A DNA stretch of 64,000 nucleotides. It comes from Notospermus geniculatus. Its lineage: Eukaryota; Nemertea; Pilidiophora; Heteronemertea; Lineidae. The notes beneath the pieces are model-generated. The model was given only the letters and a program-made list of their open reading frames with translations. It searched no databases and had not been told where the DNA came from. Position numbers and translations under genes: made by a program. Location: assembly GCA_002633025.1 (NCBI GenBank), contig NMRB01000769.1:59960-123959 (forward strand), in the 5' to 3' direction. Shown here in pieces: positions 1 through 11,609 of this stretch. Numbering within the stretch: position 1 is the first letter of the stretch; each line of letters begins with the position of its first letter.

Positions 1-618
1 GACCCTGTTATAAAAGTAAGACCCCCCACAGTACAAAACTAAGACCCTGTTATAAAAGTAAGACCCCCCACAGTACAAAACTAAGACCCAGGCGGCACCA
101 CTGCAAATGACCTTGACCTTTAACCCCGAAAGTGACCTTGACCTGAAATGAAGGCAATAGAGGGCGTCATGAACTCAATAGGGGGCGTATCTCGCTTATC
201 TTAGTTCGAAATTCCTCCGCTAGGGGTGCAAAGTCGCGGATGATCACTCGGAAGTACTCGGCAATGTTCGGAATCACTCGGGAATCTTCGGCAATCTTCG
301 GTTTTTCTCGAATATCTCCGTTGTTTATTAACATATTCCAATGAAACCAAGACGACCTTTACCCTTGACCTCTCACCTTCCTCGCTGACTACTCGGACAC
401 AAAAAAACCCTGGAGGAAGGAGCTAACAAGGGTCGGTATCAAGCAAGGTCATTTGCAGTGGTGCCGCCTGGGTCTTAGTTTTGTACTGTGACGGGTCTTA
501 CTTTTATAACAGGGTCTTACTTTTGTACAGTGGGGGTCTTACTCTTGTAACAGGGTCTTACTTTTATACAGTGGAGTCTTACTTTTGTAGGTCTTAGGTC
601 TTAGTTTTGTAGACACCC
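1..618. mobile_element. TIR element with 42-bp arm repeats, left-truncated by window edge
   Basis: The left arm has two tandem copies of a 42-bp unit (1-42 and 43-84, beginning GACCCTGTTATAAAAGTAAG), then GACCCAGGCGGCACCACTGC. The same series reads as reverse complement at 447-618 with 3 to 4 diverged units, ending GTTTTGTAGACACCC. The interior (about 120-446) holds TGACCTTGACCT motifs and an ACTCGG-rich stretch, with no open frame of note. A second copy of the terminus (GGGTGTCTACAAAACTAAG) lies at about 31348-31382 beside a gap. No transposase is visible, so this is a non-autonomous element. Confidence 0.75.
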
Positions 619-647
619 TATCTCCCCATTCCCGAATTATAGTCGGT

Positions 648-776
648 ATAGCATTAATTTTCCAGCCCTTCCCAGCAATAATCCCACTGTACGGCTGTTT
701 GCCGGAAATGTCCCAAGGAGTCAAACTTGCCATGCAAAGAGAAAATTCGTGAAAATGACGAAATGCACCCAGGTTG
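648..776. repeat. Diverged dispersed repeat, partner at 9651-9775
   Basis: The two stretches share order and wording, from GTATAGC-ATTTTC-AGCC through TGCCGGAAATGTCCCAA-type text to GAAAATGACGAAATGCACC. They lie in the same orientation with scattered substitutions. Function unknown. Confidence 0.55.
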
Positions 777-1124
777 ATATTTTATAAATCTTGCACAATA
801 TACTTTGATTTGGTGCAATTTTTCATTTAAATTCTTGCGGCGTATTTTTTACGTCTTGGAGGTATGTCGGAAATGCGACAATTATCATCCAGGTGGTGGA
901 GATCGATGATGCTGAAAGGAGCCGTCCATCGTCCATCGTCCACCGTCCATTGTCCAGGTTTTTCGAATACCCCTAGTTTGACCGAAAACGTGGAGGAAAG
1001 AAAAAGTGGTAGAGAAAAATTCCGGCGTCCTGCGAAAACAATACTGACCACACCACTCAGTGGTGGTGTGGCCATACTACCAAGGGCAAAAAATATATGT
1101 ATATACTATAACACATATTAGAGC
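777..1124. other. No gene seen; short GTCCATC tandem
   Basis: The only visible structure is an imperfect GTCCATC/GTCCACC run at about 923-957. Overlapping open frames on both strands look like chance frames. Confidence 0.4.
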
Positions 1125-1712
1125 ACTCTAAAAATTTCTCGTCGTACTGACAAACTGGAACTCGTTCGGAGCCATATGCTTAAATTGACAGGGTGTATCT
1201 TGTCAATTGACAAGTTTTCAACTTGTCATCCTCGGATAAAAACATCTTATCATTGAAACAAATGCATCTTGTCATTCTCAGGCTGAACAAAAATTAAAAC
1301 TTATGCGCCAAGAGACTGTTATACGGTAGTAACAAGTACTAACAACAGGTACATAATGACAGAAAAACCCTACCTAATTTCAGAGCCTACGACGGGATTC
1401 GAACCTACGACCTATGAAACATACAAACTATTAGACATAACCCCTAAACCCACGCGGCTAATGAGGCAACGATGGTGACAGCATTCTCAGAGTTTGAAAT
1501 TGAGCGATGAATGTGAGGGAAGCACATGCGCAATAATGTCCTGCCACCTGTAACGTGTCGCCTTAACTAAGATATCTTGTCAACTGGACAAACTGAACTG
1601 TGCGACCCGCCATGACAATAAATCGTGTCATGAATGACGTAACTCGTCAGACTGACTAAAGCATCTCGTCAATATTCGCAGACAAGTTGCGGTGACAAGA
1701 ATTTTTTAAGAG
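1125..1712. mobile_element. Degenerate TIR element rich in CTTGTCA motifs
   Basis: ACTCTAAAAATTTCTCGTC (1125-1143) is matched in reverse complement by GACAAGAATTTTTTAAGAGT (1693-1712). The interior repeats CTTGTCA/TGACAAG many times in both orientations and contains a tRNA-like segment at 1383-1470. The arms are diverged, so it is old. Confidence 0.5.
1383..1470 (-). ncRNA. tRNA-derived SINE head or tRNA pseudogene
   Basis: Reading the minus strand, the B box GGTTCGAATCCC is perfect and lies about 55 bases downstream of an A-box-like TTAGCCGCGTGGGTTT. The acceptor stem does not close, so this is not a working tRNA but a tRNA-related retroposed sequence inside an older TIR element. Confidence 0.55.
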
Positions 1713-1713
1713 T

Positions 1714-1836
1714 GAGTTGTTGTCTATTCATTACTGTTAAAGGTCCCAAACTGTTGAGGTACATTGCAAGTAGGCCTATTGTCACCCTACAGAGAACTGT
1801 TTGAAGTGCGCAACAGTTATGAATAGACAATAACTC
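1714..1836. mobile_element. Foldback element, about 120 bp
   Basis: GAGTTGTTGTCTATTCAT at the left is mirrored by ATGAATAGACAATAACTC at the right, with a short spacer containing GTAGGCCTA. It is non-coding. Confidence 0.7.
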
Positions 1837-1951
1837 TATTCGAAACTCAGTGAAAGTTGCGTCATTTCAATAGTCTGTTTTATTCCCACCGACCAACTAT
1901 CGAATTCATTAACTCGTACCAAAGTCATTAAAAGCACCTGTCTAATTGCAG

Positions 1952-2199
1952 GCTTTCCACGGCCAGCAGGGATTCGATTCATCAAATCATCCAAGAAATC
2001 TGTGCACTATATTAATGGCAGTATCATGAGCACCCACCACAACGTCTCCATCCTTCGTTGTGGTTTATCCTGCCTATTTTCCCTCCTGTGCAACAAAATT
2101 TATCTTACTTCAAGTACCTGTTACCTATCAAATGTATTCGATGCTGCTGCTCCATCAACTTTTATTGGTGTTGGCGAGTCGTATTACATTCATATATAA
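1952..2199 (+). CDS. PAN/apple-like module, probable 3'-terminal exon (copy A)
   Basis: An acceptor (CTGTCTAATTGCAG) is followed by an open frame entered in phase 1 and ending in TAA. The peptide, about 82 residues, contains the spaced pattern V-S-I-x-R-C-G-L-S-C ... L-C-N ... T-C-Y-L. This matches the cysteine spacing of PAN/apple modules, which are extracellular binding domains, and it aligns with exons at 21663 and 36010. About 18 of 80 residues differ from the 21663 copy, yet all cysteines and the reading frame are kept. The partner 5' exon would lie upstream of the window. A good donor (AAG|GTGAAA) follows the stop at 2201, so the transcript could continue in its UTR. Function is inferred only from the domain pattern. 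Confidence 0.5.
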
Positions 2200-2303
2200 G
2201 GTGAAATGCTTTGTTGACGTCGTATGGTGAAAAAAGGTAAATTCTTACAACGTACATTACCTAACGTTCAGTATACATTATACGTGCACACTCATGGAAA
2301 AAA

Positions 2304-2688
2304 TACTCTAGTTTACAAAGTACTTGGTCACTCCAGGAAAATGCCACGAAGTCACATGATAGATACTGAACCATCAGGCATTGGTTGAGAGAAATTGTTC
2401 ATTTCGATCGGTAAAAGTAGGATTAGGTAGAATAGGAAATCAATGGGAATGTCACCTTTCATTAAAGAGAGCATTTTTTGAACACACCGTGTACTCTTAA
2501 AATGTCATAAAGAAACTGACCTTGGTGAAATGAAATGTGACATTCCCACTGATTTCCTAATCTACCTAATCCTACCTCTCCCCACCGAAATGAACAATTT
2601 CTCTCAACCAATGCCTGATGGTTTAGTGCCTGTCATGTGACTTCGTGGCATTCTCCTGGAGTGACCAGGAACTTTGTAAACCAGAGTA
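2304..2688. mobile_element. Foldback element with arms of about 165 bp
   Basis: TACTCTAGTTTACAAAGT at the left end is mirrored by ACTTTGTAAACCAGAGTA at the right end. The mirror continues through the GGTCACTCCAGGAAAATGCC and AGGCATTGGTTGAGAGAAAT segments to a spacer of about 50 bases. It has no coding capacity. Confidence 0.8.
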
Positions 2689-2689
2689 A

Positions 2690-4830
2690 ATGGGCAGTAG
2701 TTTTTCTTGAATATCTCCGAAACAGTGGAGTACAGAAAGTTGGTCCCAACATACTAGCAAATTTTCCTGGCTATCTAATGGTATCAGCGTCGAAAAAATC
2801 CGCTGAAAACCGCATTTGACAGAAGGAATTTTGACAAGGCATCTTTTACACTACTTTTGGTGAGCTGGCCTTCTTACCACTAAAATCATCACACTTTTAA
2901 AAGTGGGTCAATTTTTCGCATCCATTTTCTCCTTTTCCATTCACGTAATCTACTGATTATCGACGCAATAGCTAATCATTTGGCGTGAAATCGTGTCCCC
3001 TGCTAAGCAATTTGAATAATATAATCGGCTTGGTGCTTTTTGGACGATTTTTAGACCAAATGACGAGATTATTTAGGATCATTTTCATGTGGGTCCTCTG
3101 TCATCGAGTCCTATTGTACTGTAGGCCTATAGCGGAGCGGCTGTAACAGGCAGGGGACCAGGTGTTGCACAGTAAAAATGGTGGACATTCTTTTCATCAC
3201 TTGAGAAGTTAGACCAATTGTGATACCTTTTCTAACCCTTCATTAGGTAAGGCACTATACTTCAACCCATTCTTTCATGTGTAGCAACAACTTCCATGCT
3301 TAATTGATAACTAAGATAATTCAAATACGTGGACATTTCCACAGTCTTGTTGGCCCTGACCGCTGTGTATACACTACATCGATCGTGTGTTCATGGATGA
3401 ACCAGGTCATGGTAATAAACATACTAGTACACAGTAGCATAGCGCCTGTATTCAGGTCTCACCACCCAGGGGAAAGTAGGACATCTTAAATAGGATGCTC
3501 GTGGCTTCCAACATGTCCAATAATAACAACTTCCTAATAGCCATACAGACAAGCCTGGTTTCTCTGGCCATCAATGGTGGCGCTGACTGATAGGCCTATT
3601 TACGGTACATTAGGCCTGTGCCCCTTGCCCTCGGCCTCATGCCAGCGAACCGTTGTTGCCATTAGGCTTGTTTTATTTGCATTGATTTAATTCAAAGATT
3701 TAATTCAAAAGTTTTATATCACTGTGTTCTACTCATCGAGGTCTTTCATAATATATCCTGAAATTTCAACTATTCTCTGTAGAAATATGATTTTGGGGGC
3801 ACTTTTATCAAAATATTTTTGCCTACATGGGCAACACCTTTGACATGGGCCTCAGCGCTATTATGAGTTGCGGTGGTTAATGAATGGTAAGTGTTGTCGT
3901 TTCTCGTTCACAATGAATGAAGAAAACTTAGTCTTGGGTAAAGATCGTGTTTGTCATGCTGGGTCAAGTTCACGTAAATGTCTGGTGGTTGGCCAATTCA
4001 CAACCTGTTGGCACCCTATCAGTCCCACAAACTCATCCTCGCACCGCAGGGTTTTGGTCTCGTTCCTCTTCATACACTCCACACAAAGCCCTGCTGAAAC
4101 CATTGCCCAATCAGAATGCAGCATTTTTAGGGTGTGAATACTAAATAATTATGACTCATAATAACAATCAAAAATAATAAGAATCTTTCCTATACCTATG
4201 AAGAACTGTGATAAAATTCAGTCAATTTTGGAAAGATGTAAGGGAGATGTAAAGCACAAAACTTAATGGTCAAACGGGGTGAATTCTCCAAGTTCTTCTG
4301 CCAATACAGGGACTGCAACTGGCGTATGGAACAGCCGCAGCAGATTCACTGGATGTTGTATTTCATCAGGGGTTTGTGTGAGCGGATGAAGAGGAGCGAG
4401 GTAAAAACCCCTGCTTTGGGAGGATGCACAAATTATTCAATGGCCATTGAATTTTATCTTCTATTATGACCATTGCGTTAAAGGGATTCTGCGAAAGTTG
4501 TTGCAAGCATAGTCAAAATAATTTTGATAAAAGTGCCGCAAAATCACTTCCGAAAAGAAACTTGAAACTGTAGGATATATTATGAAAGGCCTCGATGAGT
4601 ACAACACAGTGATATAAAAATTTTGAGTCAAATCTTGCAAATAAAAAGAAGTGAAAAACATGCATTTACAAAAATCCTTCTCTCAAATGCGTCTTTCAGC
4701 TGAATTTTTTGACGCTGACACCATTAGATAGCCAGGGAAATTTGCTAATATTTGTTGGGACCAATACTGTGCACCGCATTGGTTTGGAGATATGCAAGAA
4801 AAACTGCTGTCTATTTACTTTTTTCCTTGA
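2690..4830. repeat. Nested inverted-repeat complex
   Basis: 2695-2825 reappears as reverse complement at about 4680-4825 (shared core CCATTAGATAGCCAGG). Inside, 3695-3805 reappears as reverse complement at about 4500-4640 (shared core TTTATATCACTGTGTT). This suggests one element of about 2.1 kb carrying another, or repeated local inversion. Open frames at 3868-4144 and 4266-4469 lack recognisable domains, and I do not call them genes. The stretch 2830-3690 shows nothing else. Confidence 0.6.
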
Positions 4831-5168
4831 GTGTACACATAAATGTAAAAGACAAATGGAACTTACTTGCATGTTTGAAATGAAGGACATCAAATCATCG
4901 TTCTTGGGTCTTGTCAAACAACTTCGTGCCAAGCCCAAATACGCACGGATTTTATGGCCGATACACAAGAAACTACAAAATTGGACAACAAAGAGTGGAC
5001 CAACAAATTGGTCGTGTGTGACGGGAAAACTGGATGGAAAAAATTCCAACCAACATGATTTTGCAGAATAGGTTTCGTCTTTTTTTGTTTGACTGAACTT
5101 GGAAATTTGATCGTGTTCAGCGGAGCAGGATTTTCGTTGCATGAACGACCCTGTCAAGCCCAGTGCAT
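4831..5168. other. Repeat-derived stretch, no supported gene
   Basis: 4845-4900 is similar to 21990-22050 (shared GTAAAAGACAAATGGAACTT). Long frames exist on both strands over 4696-5172, but they run across an inverted-repeat arm and show no domain, so they are treated as accidental. Confidence 0.4.
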
Positions 5169-5260
5169 TCACTGCTAGTTAGCTCACCGGGGTGAGCTGT
5201 TACGATGGTGGAGTGTCCGTCGTCTGTCGTTGTAGGTCGTCGTCGAATTCCCGAAACGTG
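5169..5260. repeat. End of a dispersed element with AGCTCACC palindrome
   Basis: TAGCTCACCGGGGTGAGCT is an almost perfect palindrome, followed by GGTGGAGTGTCCGTCGTC and a GTCGTCGTCG run. Related ends occur at about 36290, 37110, 56010 and 58280, always next to a GACGACGG-type tract. Confidence 0.6.
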
Positions 5261-6300
5261 GGTGCACACTAAAAGGTGTGCGATAACATTGATCAAATTT
5301 GCAAACGGCGTTAATCTTGCCGACTTTCCAATCGGAAAAAGTATAAATATACAGTGTGCATTTTATACGCAAATCATTGCCAATGAGAAAGTGTGTTACG
5401 GCGTCGTCGGGTAAACGTCTGATGATGGCTTGTGATTGGATATCTCGTCAACGAACGCCGTCTATTAATTATCCTCAGTTTTGGCGCCAGTCATGCGAGT
5501 ATTTAGTGGGTCTATACCTACTAAAGGCTGGGGACGGGTGTGGCGGAACTGAAAATGATTGATATGATGGCAAACAAAGCACAATACCAAGATCTACTGA
5601 TACCTGACGAGAGGATTCTGGAAACTAATGTTTATACTGAAATCGGCAATAGCAAAATCAGAATCATCAAGATTCAATCTAACAAACCTGCAATGTTCTT
5701 CACAGTAATGTTGTAGATTCCGGTTAACTAGAGAGAGTAAATATGTCAATAACTAATGCCAATGAATTTTCACAGACAGTGTTTTCGAGCTAGATAAAAT
5801 TTCAAAATGATGATCAAAAGTCTGTCAAGTGGGCAGTGATGTATGCCATGTTGGCACTATTTCTGTCCATCCAATCAGCGCCCGCCATCAGGCTGCAACG
5901 AAGCAAAATCCTAAAAGACCTTCTCCGGCGCCAAACTTGACGCTAGGTGGCGATATCTGAGAATATCACCACGAGTATCGGCGCTAGGTTTCCATCTTGA
6001 AAAGTAGCGCGAGCGCAGAGCGAACCGTAGAAATTCTTCCAATTGTTAAGTGGTTACCCATCACGTCGTTTTCTACGCTTACAATATAGATCTGTTGTAG
6101 ATAGGTGTACAGAGGTGTAGAGCCGACACACATTAAATACAAACATCGGTAGAGTAAATATAAAGTAGCTGTTTCATTTTCGACAAGATAAGTATTACTT
6201 TCTGCCAAAAATAATGACATTTTGAAAAAAAAGTTCGAGTCACGTGATGGCGGCCCCGCCGACGATGACGTCAAGATTTTCAAGATGGCGATCTAGCGTC
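5261..6300. other. No gene seen
   Basis: AT-rich sequence with short frames only. GGCGATAT/GCGCTAG-type fragments at 5930-5985 and 6285-6300 suggest remains of another inverted-repeat element. Confidence 0.35.
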
Positions 6301-7076
6301 AATTGGTGAGGTCAGAATTCCGTGTATGTTCTGTGTTATGTGTTAGTGTTACAGATCTGTCGGTTTCAACATTTACCACACCCCCTTCAACACTGTTGAA
6401 AAGGGGCTGTGGTTAGCAGCCTGTTAACAGCCTGTTTACAGGATGCTAACATCCTGTTAACAGGCTGCTAACAGCCTGTTAACATGAACATCGTTCACCA
6501 ACTCATCCAGCTGCTCCTGTGTGAGTCTTATGTGTCTCTCTGGAAGTTCATTACTTTTGGCAGGCTCTCGGACAAATTTTTCACCCCTTTCCAGAGCAAA
6601 CATCTTATTGAACACAGTTTGTCAAAACAAAGATGGTTGTAACAATAACATAACACTAACATGAGAAATTTTGACCTCTTGAAGGTGTTACAAATTCTTA
6701 AGTGGTTAAAATTTCTAAAATGTAGGGGAATTTCTGCATATACTAACCAGTGTGTTCAAAATGAAGAGAGATCTCTTCTAAGCAATTTAGTAAAAAACCC
6801 AGCTTATTTCATCAAGAAGTTATAAAGAAATTTGGTTTAACAGATTTCAGTCCACCTTGATTGAATTAACACCACCTGTTACATGCCTGTAACAGTTCTG
6901 TTAGACTTAACATGTCCTGTAACAGGAGCTGTTAAAATAGATCTATTTGTAACACTAACAGCCGTGTTACATGGCTGTTTGTCGCGAGGTCAGAATTGGT
7001 GGTAAATGTTACAGATCTGTTACAGACCCGTAACATTGACACATAACGCACACAGAATTCTGACCTCACCCAATGG
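6301..7076. mobile_element. TIR element rich in TGTTAACAG motifs
   Basis: GGTGAGGTCAGAATTCCGTG at the left is mirrored by ACAGAATTCTGACCTCACCC at the right, and the mirror extends to the GTTACAGATCTGT and ATTTACCAC segments. The interior has a dense series of CTGTTAACAGGCTGC units at about 6415-6485 and further CTGTTAC/GTAACAG half-palindromes at 6870-7040. There is no protein-coding frame. Confidence 0.7.
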
Positions 7077-8532
7077 CAGTGTTAAAATTTTCGTCCAAGT
7101 ATAAAAAAAATTCAACGCTGCGTGGAGTATGCTCCGGCGCGGCAGCGTGGACGTAGTGCCATCTGGTGGTACTTTGGCAGAATACCGCCTAGTCGAAGCA
7201 GTGCTTTGTGAGCGAAGCGAACGAAAACACTGCGAGAGGAGGAAGGCCTACCAGGTATATGGTATGTACGCCACCGAATGGTGGCGCCGTCTATTTTTTG
7301 ATGTGCGAACAATTTTATAACAGGGATAACCGGCTGATTGAAATATACTTGTTGTTATAGATGAATCAAACTCTCGTGATTCCTTCGACAAGGCCTACGT
7401 GCAGTCGGGGAATAAACCCCATCAGTCCGACCTTCCCAGGACGGACTTCGTTATTGATTTTGGCTTACCTCACGAGACTGTGTAAAATAGTGAGGTTGCG
7501 AACCGCCCACCTAACCTTATCCTGATCCTGAAACGGACTGATTAAGCCTGTCAATTTTGTTGTTGAATAAGTTTTCGATACGTTGAGCTACATTTCCCAC
7601 TATAGATAAGTTCGTGAACACGGTGCTCAGTAGAAACAGGTTACAATAAATCTTATTTGCGTCAAATCCATTTATAAGTGCTTGTTAAGTATACGTCGTG
7701 AAGCACTCTGATCACCCACTGCACTGCGCGACCCCTGGTAGCAGTATTTCTCACCAGGTCCTGCATTATATGGATGCCAAAATGTGAACCAATCAGAACA
7801 TGTGAACTGAACTCGTTCTTCAGACCGCCAGAGTCCTGTGGAAGGGGCAATAACCCTGAGGCCGCTGGGCTAGACCGTAGCTCGCATGTCTAGGCTAAAG
7901 AACTCATAACCACAAACGATATGTAATTTAAACATTTATTAAAATAAAAGTATACTTACTGGGAAAATATTCCTCAGAAGTCTGAACCCCAAATGCAGAA
8001 TAATAATATCGGTCCGTTCGCTATGTTCCTCCGCTCTGTCAACCGAAAGGGCGTATTTAAATAGTCAGCCAAAACTTCGTCACAACACGTGACTCACATA
8101 TGTGAATAATTTAGTTCGCATACATTTAGTACTGATTCTCTTTAGGATCAGTACATATGTATGTCGTCGAAACGTTTTGTGCACAGCCCATGAAATACTT
8201 CAGTTCCATTTGGCATACATAATGGAATCTACATTCATCCGCAGAAATAATCCGGACCTGCTTCTGCGTTTGAGACTGTGTTTGTATCCGCTGTAAGAAT
8301 TCCGGTCATTAGTGGATTCCTGTATTTAGTCCAATCAGTGAGAGTCTTTTATCTAGGTTACGTATCCGCATCCGTATACTTTGTGCTTTCTCAAATGAAT
8401 TACGGATCCGTGAGAACGCAAACGTATCGGGATACGTATACGTTTCGGTTTAATGGTAAGGAACCCGTTCTCAACCTCTCTATTGTGGGACGAGGAGGAC
8501 TGAAGGCGGATGAAAGTGATCTTGGGTTACTG
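7077..8532. other. No gene seen
   Basis: Mixed sequence with short open frames on both strands (for example 8102-8547) and no motif I recognise. The segment 7400-7560 has some hairpin potential (GTCGGGGAATAAACCCC, GTCCGACC/GGACGGAC) but I cannot assign it to an RNA family. Confidence 0.35.
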
Positions 8533-8915
8533 AGGCTGAAAGGGTAAATGTCGTCCTGGGTATATACAAAGATTACCCAGGATCTCAATCTTCACTAAAA
8601 CAATACCCTGGGTGTAGTTTCGGTAGGCGAACATCACCCAGCATCGTAGTATGCCACTTGATTCGAGGTTGTCTCGCCCGTGGTCACGTGACAGTGTGAA
8701 GAATGTCGTGAACATCTAAAGTTAGCAAGTATCGCGACGCGAGACCGCGAGATTCCACGGGATTTCTAAATAGGACTCGTTCCTAGGCACCGATTGCGGA
8801 TGCTGGGTGATGTTCCGCTACCGAAACTACACCCAGGGTATTGTTTTAGTGAAGATTGCGATCCTGGGTAATATTTGTACATACCCAGGACGACATTTAC
8901 CCTTTGAGCGTTACT
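8533..8915. mobile_element. Foldback element with CCTGGGTA arms
   Basis: Left arm text (TGAAAGGGTAAATGTCGTCC, then ACCCAGGATC, then CAATACCCTGGGTGTAG) is mirrored at 8790-8915. Arms are about 110 bp with a spacer of about 130 bp. A single arm of the same family lies at 14301-14382. It is non-coding. Confidence 0.75.
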
Positions 8916-8925
8916 GAGGCAGACN

Positions 8926-8926
8926 C
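8926..8926. other. Single N, assembly junction
   Basis: One undetermined base followed by a C homopolymer. Sequence continuity across this point is not assured. Confidence 0.8.
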
Positions 8927-9337
8927 CCCCCCGTTCAGCCGCCGAGGAGCAAATATTTTGGAAGGCATATAATCAGACCCCTGATTTTCAGTAAAAAGAA
9001 CGTTCAATTTGGACTGCCCAGGTGCCAGGAAACCGCGTTTCCGGCACTTTTACCCAAAAATTTTCGGCGCTTCGCGCCTTTGGGGCTCAGGGAATGGGGG
9101 TTGCCCATTCCACGCCCCCCCCCCCGTTCGGCAACTCCTGGGTCCGCCACTGGAGGGTCAGGGTTGGGGTTAGGGTTAGGGGCTTTGGCTAGGAATTAGT
9201 GTGTAGAATTAGGTCTGGACGACATTCACCCATACTCAGAATGAATCAGACCAATAGACACCGGAAACGCTAATATCTTACGAGATTTGATCAATATGAG
9301 AAATTCGAACAACTTTGGTATTTTCACCCACAGTGAG
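8927..9337. other. No gene; C-rich and degenerate GGTTAGGG stretch
   Basis: Contains poly-C runs (about 9115-9125) and GGGTTGGGGTTAGGGTTAGG at about 9165. Two telomere-like units are too few to indicate a telomere. Confidence 0.4.
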
Positions 9338-10292
9338 CTAAACGGCTTGTTGTACTTGACTCGATGACGCGAAGACTCGATGGCGCGATGACTCGACGAC
9401 CGCCAAAATTATTCAATGAAATTCCGCTGATTATTTCTAAGAAGTGGTATGGATCAACGGCGGAAGTGGACCGACGTAGTGTCCCCAGCTACCAAGAAGT
9501 GTAGTGAGGTTGATATTCAGCGTAAATCATGAAATGAAGGGTAGCCTCGAACTAGGCCAATAGCTCCTAAGTCCTTGAGAATTTACTATGGGTCCCTTTT
9601 GAAAAGTTGTTGGAATTGGTCTTGTCTCCCTATTGCACACCCCGGAGGAGGTATAGCGGTAATTTTCAGCCATTTTGAGCAATGATCCTACTGCATGTTC
9701 TATGCCGGAAGTTTCCCAATGTGTCAGAGCTGACAGGCAAAAAGTAAATTCATGAAAATGACGAAATGCACCGGGTTGTTCATGTACTTCATGACGTCAT
9801 CAGTTTAGTGGTCACTTGCATCTTGGCAAGACGCACGTGACAATCTTTGACGACAAGTTTCAGATCTTGGAACAAATTTTTACAATTCTTTGATATTTTT
9901 TTATTATGTAATGAAAATTAAATTCTTGGACTGTACTTCTTCAAAACACTTGAACGAAAAAAAATAGCAGTTTTGAATGAATTCCGCTGCTTCACGCACA
10001 ACCACAATCATGGATTCTAAACGCCAATGACGTCACGGCTTTAGAGTTATACTAAAAATGGGAATAGGTATGTGATTTAACATGTCTAACGATGGTTATA
10101 AAAATATGCCAGAGGTGGCTTATTTCATCTTCCTAAAAATGTTGCATCGTAACCCAGTGTTTTGAAGTGGAACTCGAATCAAAATAAGGCATGCGCCCAT
10201 CAATATGCAGGAAATTTAATTGGCCTTCTTCGCGCCTTCGAGTCATCGCGCCATCGAGTCATCGAGTCAAGTACAACAAGCCGAGCTAAACA
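9338..10292. mobile_element. TIR element with GACTCGATG repeats in its arms
   Basis: The left arm GGCTTGTTGTACTTGACTCG, followed by several GACTCGATG/GGCGCGATG units, is mirrored at 10222-10290 by CGAGTCATCG units and AAGTACAACAAGCC. The interior includes the diverged repeat at 9651-9775. No transposase frame is seen. Confidence 0.7.
9651..9775. repeat. Diverged dispersed repeat, partner at 648-776
   Basis: Same order of motifs as 648-776, ending GAAAATGACGAAATGCACC. Here it is inside a TIR element. Confidence 0.5.
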
Positions 10293-10797
10293 CACTGGGG
10301 TGTCCCGCCTGTGCGTGGAGTAGCCGCACGATTGAACTTACATTAGCCGGTAGGCCTACTCAGTCGCTTTGCTCCTGTGTGAGATAAAAGTCAATTCCAT
10401 TCGGTAGAATTGTATGACGGTTGTTCTTCACACTTTGTACCTGACCTGACCATATGCACAGTGACGCCCATCTGGGTATGCTCTTCATAATGAGTACTGG
10501 GATGAACGGGTGAGGCGACACGAATCCAGCCCTCCCGTCATACCCTCAACTTCACCAAACCCCCGCCATGCGAGAAGAAGAGGGTTACTCAGCATACGAA
10601 TAGGCGTCACTGAGGATCTGTCGTTGTGCACCTTTTTTCTTGGATTGTACTTATATGTACAAATAAATAATACATGTAATAATAAAAACCGGTGTTAAAA
10701 CCAACTTTCAAATCACACATTGTAACACGCGTTTCGCAGTGCTGTAGGAAACTGCGGTCATATTACGGGGTGTCACAAATTGTGTGGGTGTTGGTTG
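10293..10797. other. No gene seen
   Basis: Short frames only, with no recognisable repeat boundary or motif. Confidence 0.3.
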
Positions 10798-10828
10798 TAA
10801 AGCCCAGGTCACACTGTGGCGACTTAGA

Positions 10829-10922
10829 ATGAAATGGTCCATGGACCATGTACATGCCCCTCTCTGTCAATACACTATTATGTCCAAAGGTGTGAGCACA
10901 TGGTCCATGGACCATTTCATTC
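10829..10922. mobile_element. Small palindromic element with ATGGTCCATGGACCAT ends
   Basis: ATGAAATGGTCCATGGACC at the left and GGTCCATGGACCATTTCAT at the right enclose about 50 bases. Each end is itself a palindrome. Half copies lie at 21318-21360 and 29807-29865. Confidence 0.7.
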
Positions 10923-10948
10923 CAGTTCGCGGGGATTCGCCCTCCTAA

Positions 10949-11098
10949 AGCCTAGTTTATACTTCGACGCAAGACCATCGGCGTCCGACGCACGATCAAA
11001 ATCTGTACGCCGACATAAGCCTACTTCATTAGGTCGGCGTCCAGATTTTGATCGCGCGTCGGACGCCGATGGTCGTGCGTCGAAGTATAAACTAGGCT
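10949..11098. mobile_element. Inner TIR element, 150 bp, TAA-flanked
   Basis: AGCCTAGTTTATACTTCGAC is mirrored by GTCGAAGTATAAACTAGGCT, with GGCGTCCGACGC text within both arms. TAA flanks both ends (10946-10948 and 11099-11101). It is nested in the 10801-11124 element. Confidence 0.8.
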
Positions 11099-11127
11099 TA
11101 AGTCGCCACAGTGTGACCTGTGCTTAA

Positions 11128-11609
11128 AGAGGGATATGTTCAGAGGATCGGTTACGCCTTGAACAGCGACGGCGACTTTTTGAGGAACGGCAGTCAAAAG
11201 AAATAATATGGAAGTCTCTGCTCCAAAATATCGTGGCCTACAGGTTGGTGCATACATCTGGTACTTTATTCCTTGGAAGACGTTTAATGCCGACCATCAT
11301 AAGGCCTTGCTTGGAACATATCTTATGAAGAACCTTGACGATGAATTTAATGTCACCTTCAAGTTGACGCGGATGGCGGATGGCGACACCATCTGGACAA
11401 ATGCTGATAAGATTCGGCTTGCCCACAGCACTGATCTCGGTTGGTCAACTGATGCTGGGGAATGAGCGACAGGCGCACCGAGTGTCTGGGACGAGATCAT
11501 GTTTGGCTCGTGTGTGTTTGACTTTCGTCATGCGGAGCGGGTGACGTTTTGGCTTGTTTTCTTGTTCACTCTCTTGCTTTCCTCGGTGGGTTGCTTGGAT
11601 TGCTACTAG
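11128..11609. other. Unassigned; 85-codon open frame at 11208-11465
   Basis: The plus-strand frame has no domain I recognise and no splice context. It might be an unrecognised part of the LINE that follows, but its sequence does not show reverse-transcriptase motifs. Confidence 0.3.

Larger units (their letters stand above)
10801..11124. mobile_element. Outer TIR element with TAA target duplication
   Basis: AGCCCAGGTCACACTGTGGC at the left is mirrored by GCCACAGTGTGACCTGTGCT at the right. Both ends are flanked by TAA (10798-10800 and 11125-11127), the 3-bp target preference of PIF/Harbinger transposons. It carries two further palindromic elements inside it and is therefore the host of nested insertions. 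Confidence 0.75.

Noticed and set aside
4696-5172. Overlapping frames of 158 and 120 codons on opposite strands
   Set aside because: They lie on an inverted-repeat arm, show no domain, and frames on both strands together suggest chance.
7400-7560. Small nuclear or spliced-leader RNA gene suggested by hairpins and TTACCT
   Set aside because: No clear Sm site, promoter element or recognisable family sequence.
9165-9190. Telomere-like TTAGGG units
   Set aside because: Only two or three degenerate units in an interior position.
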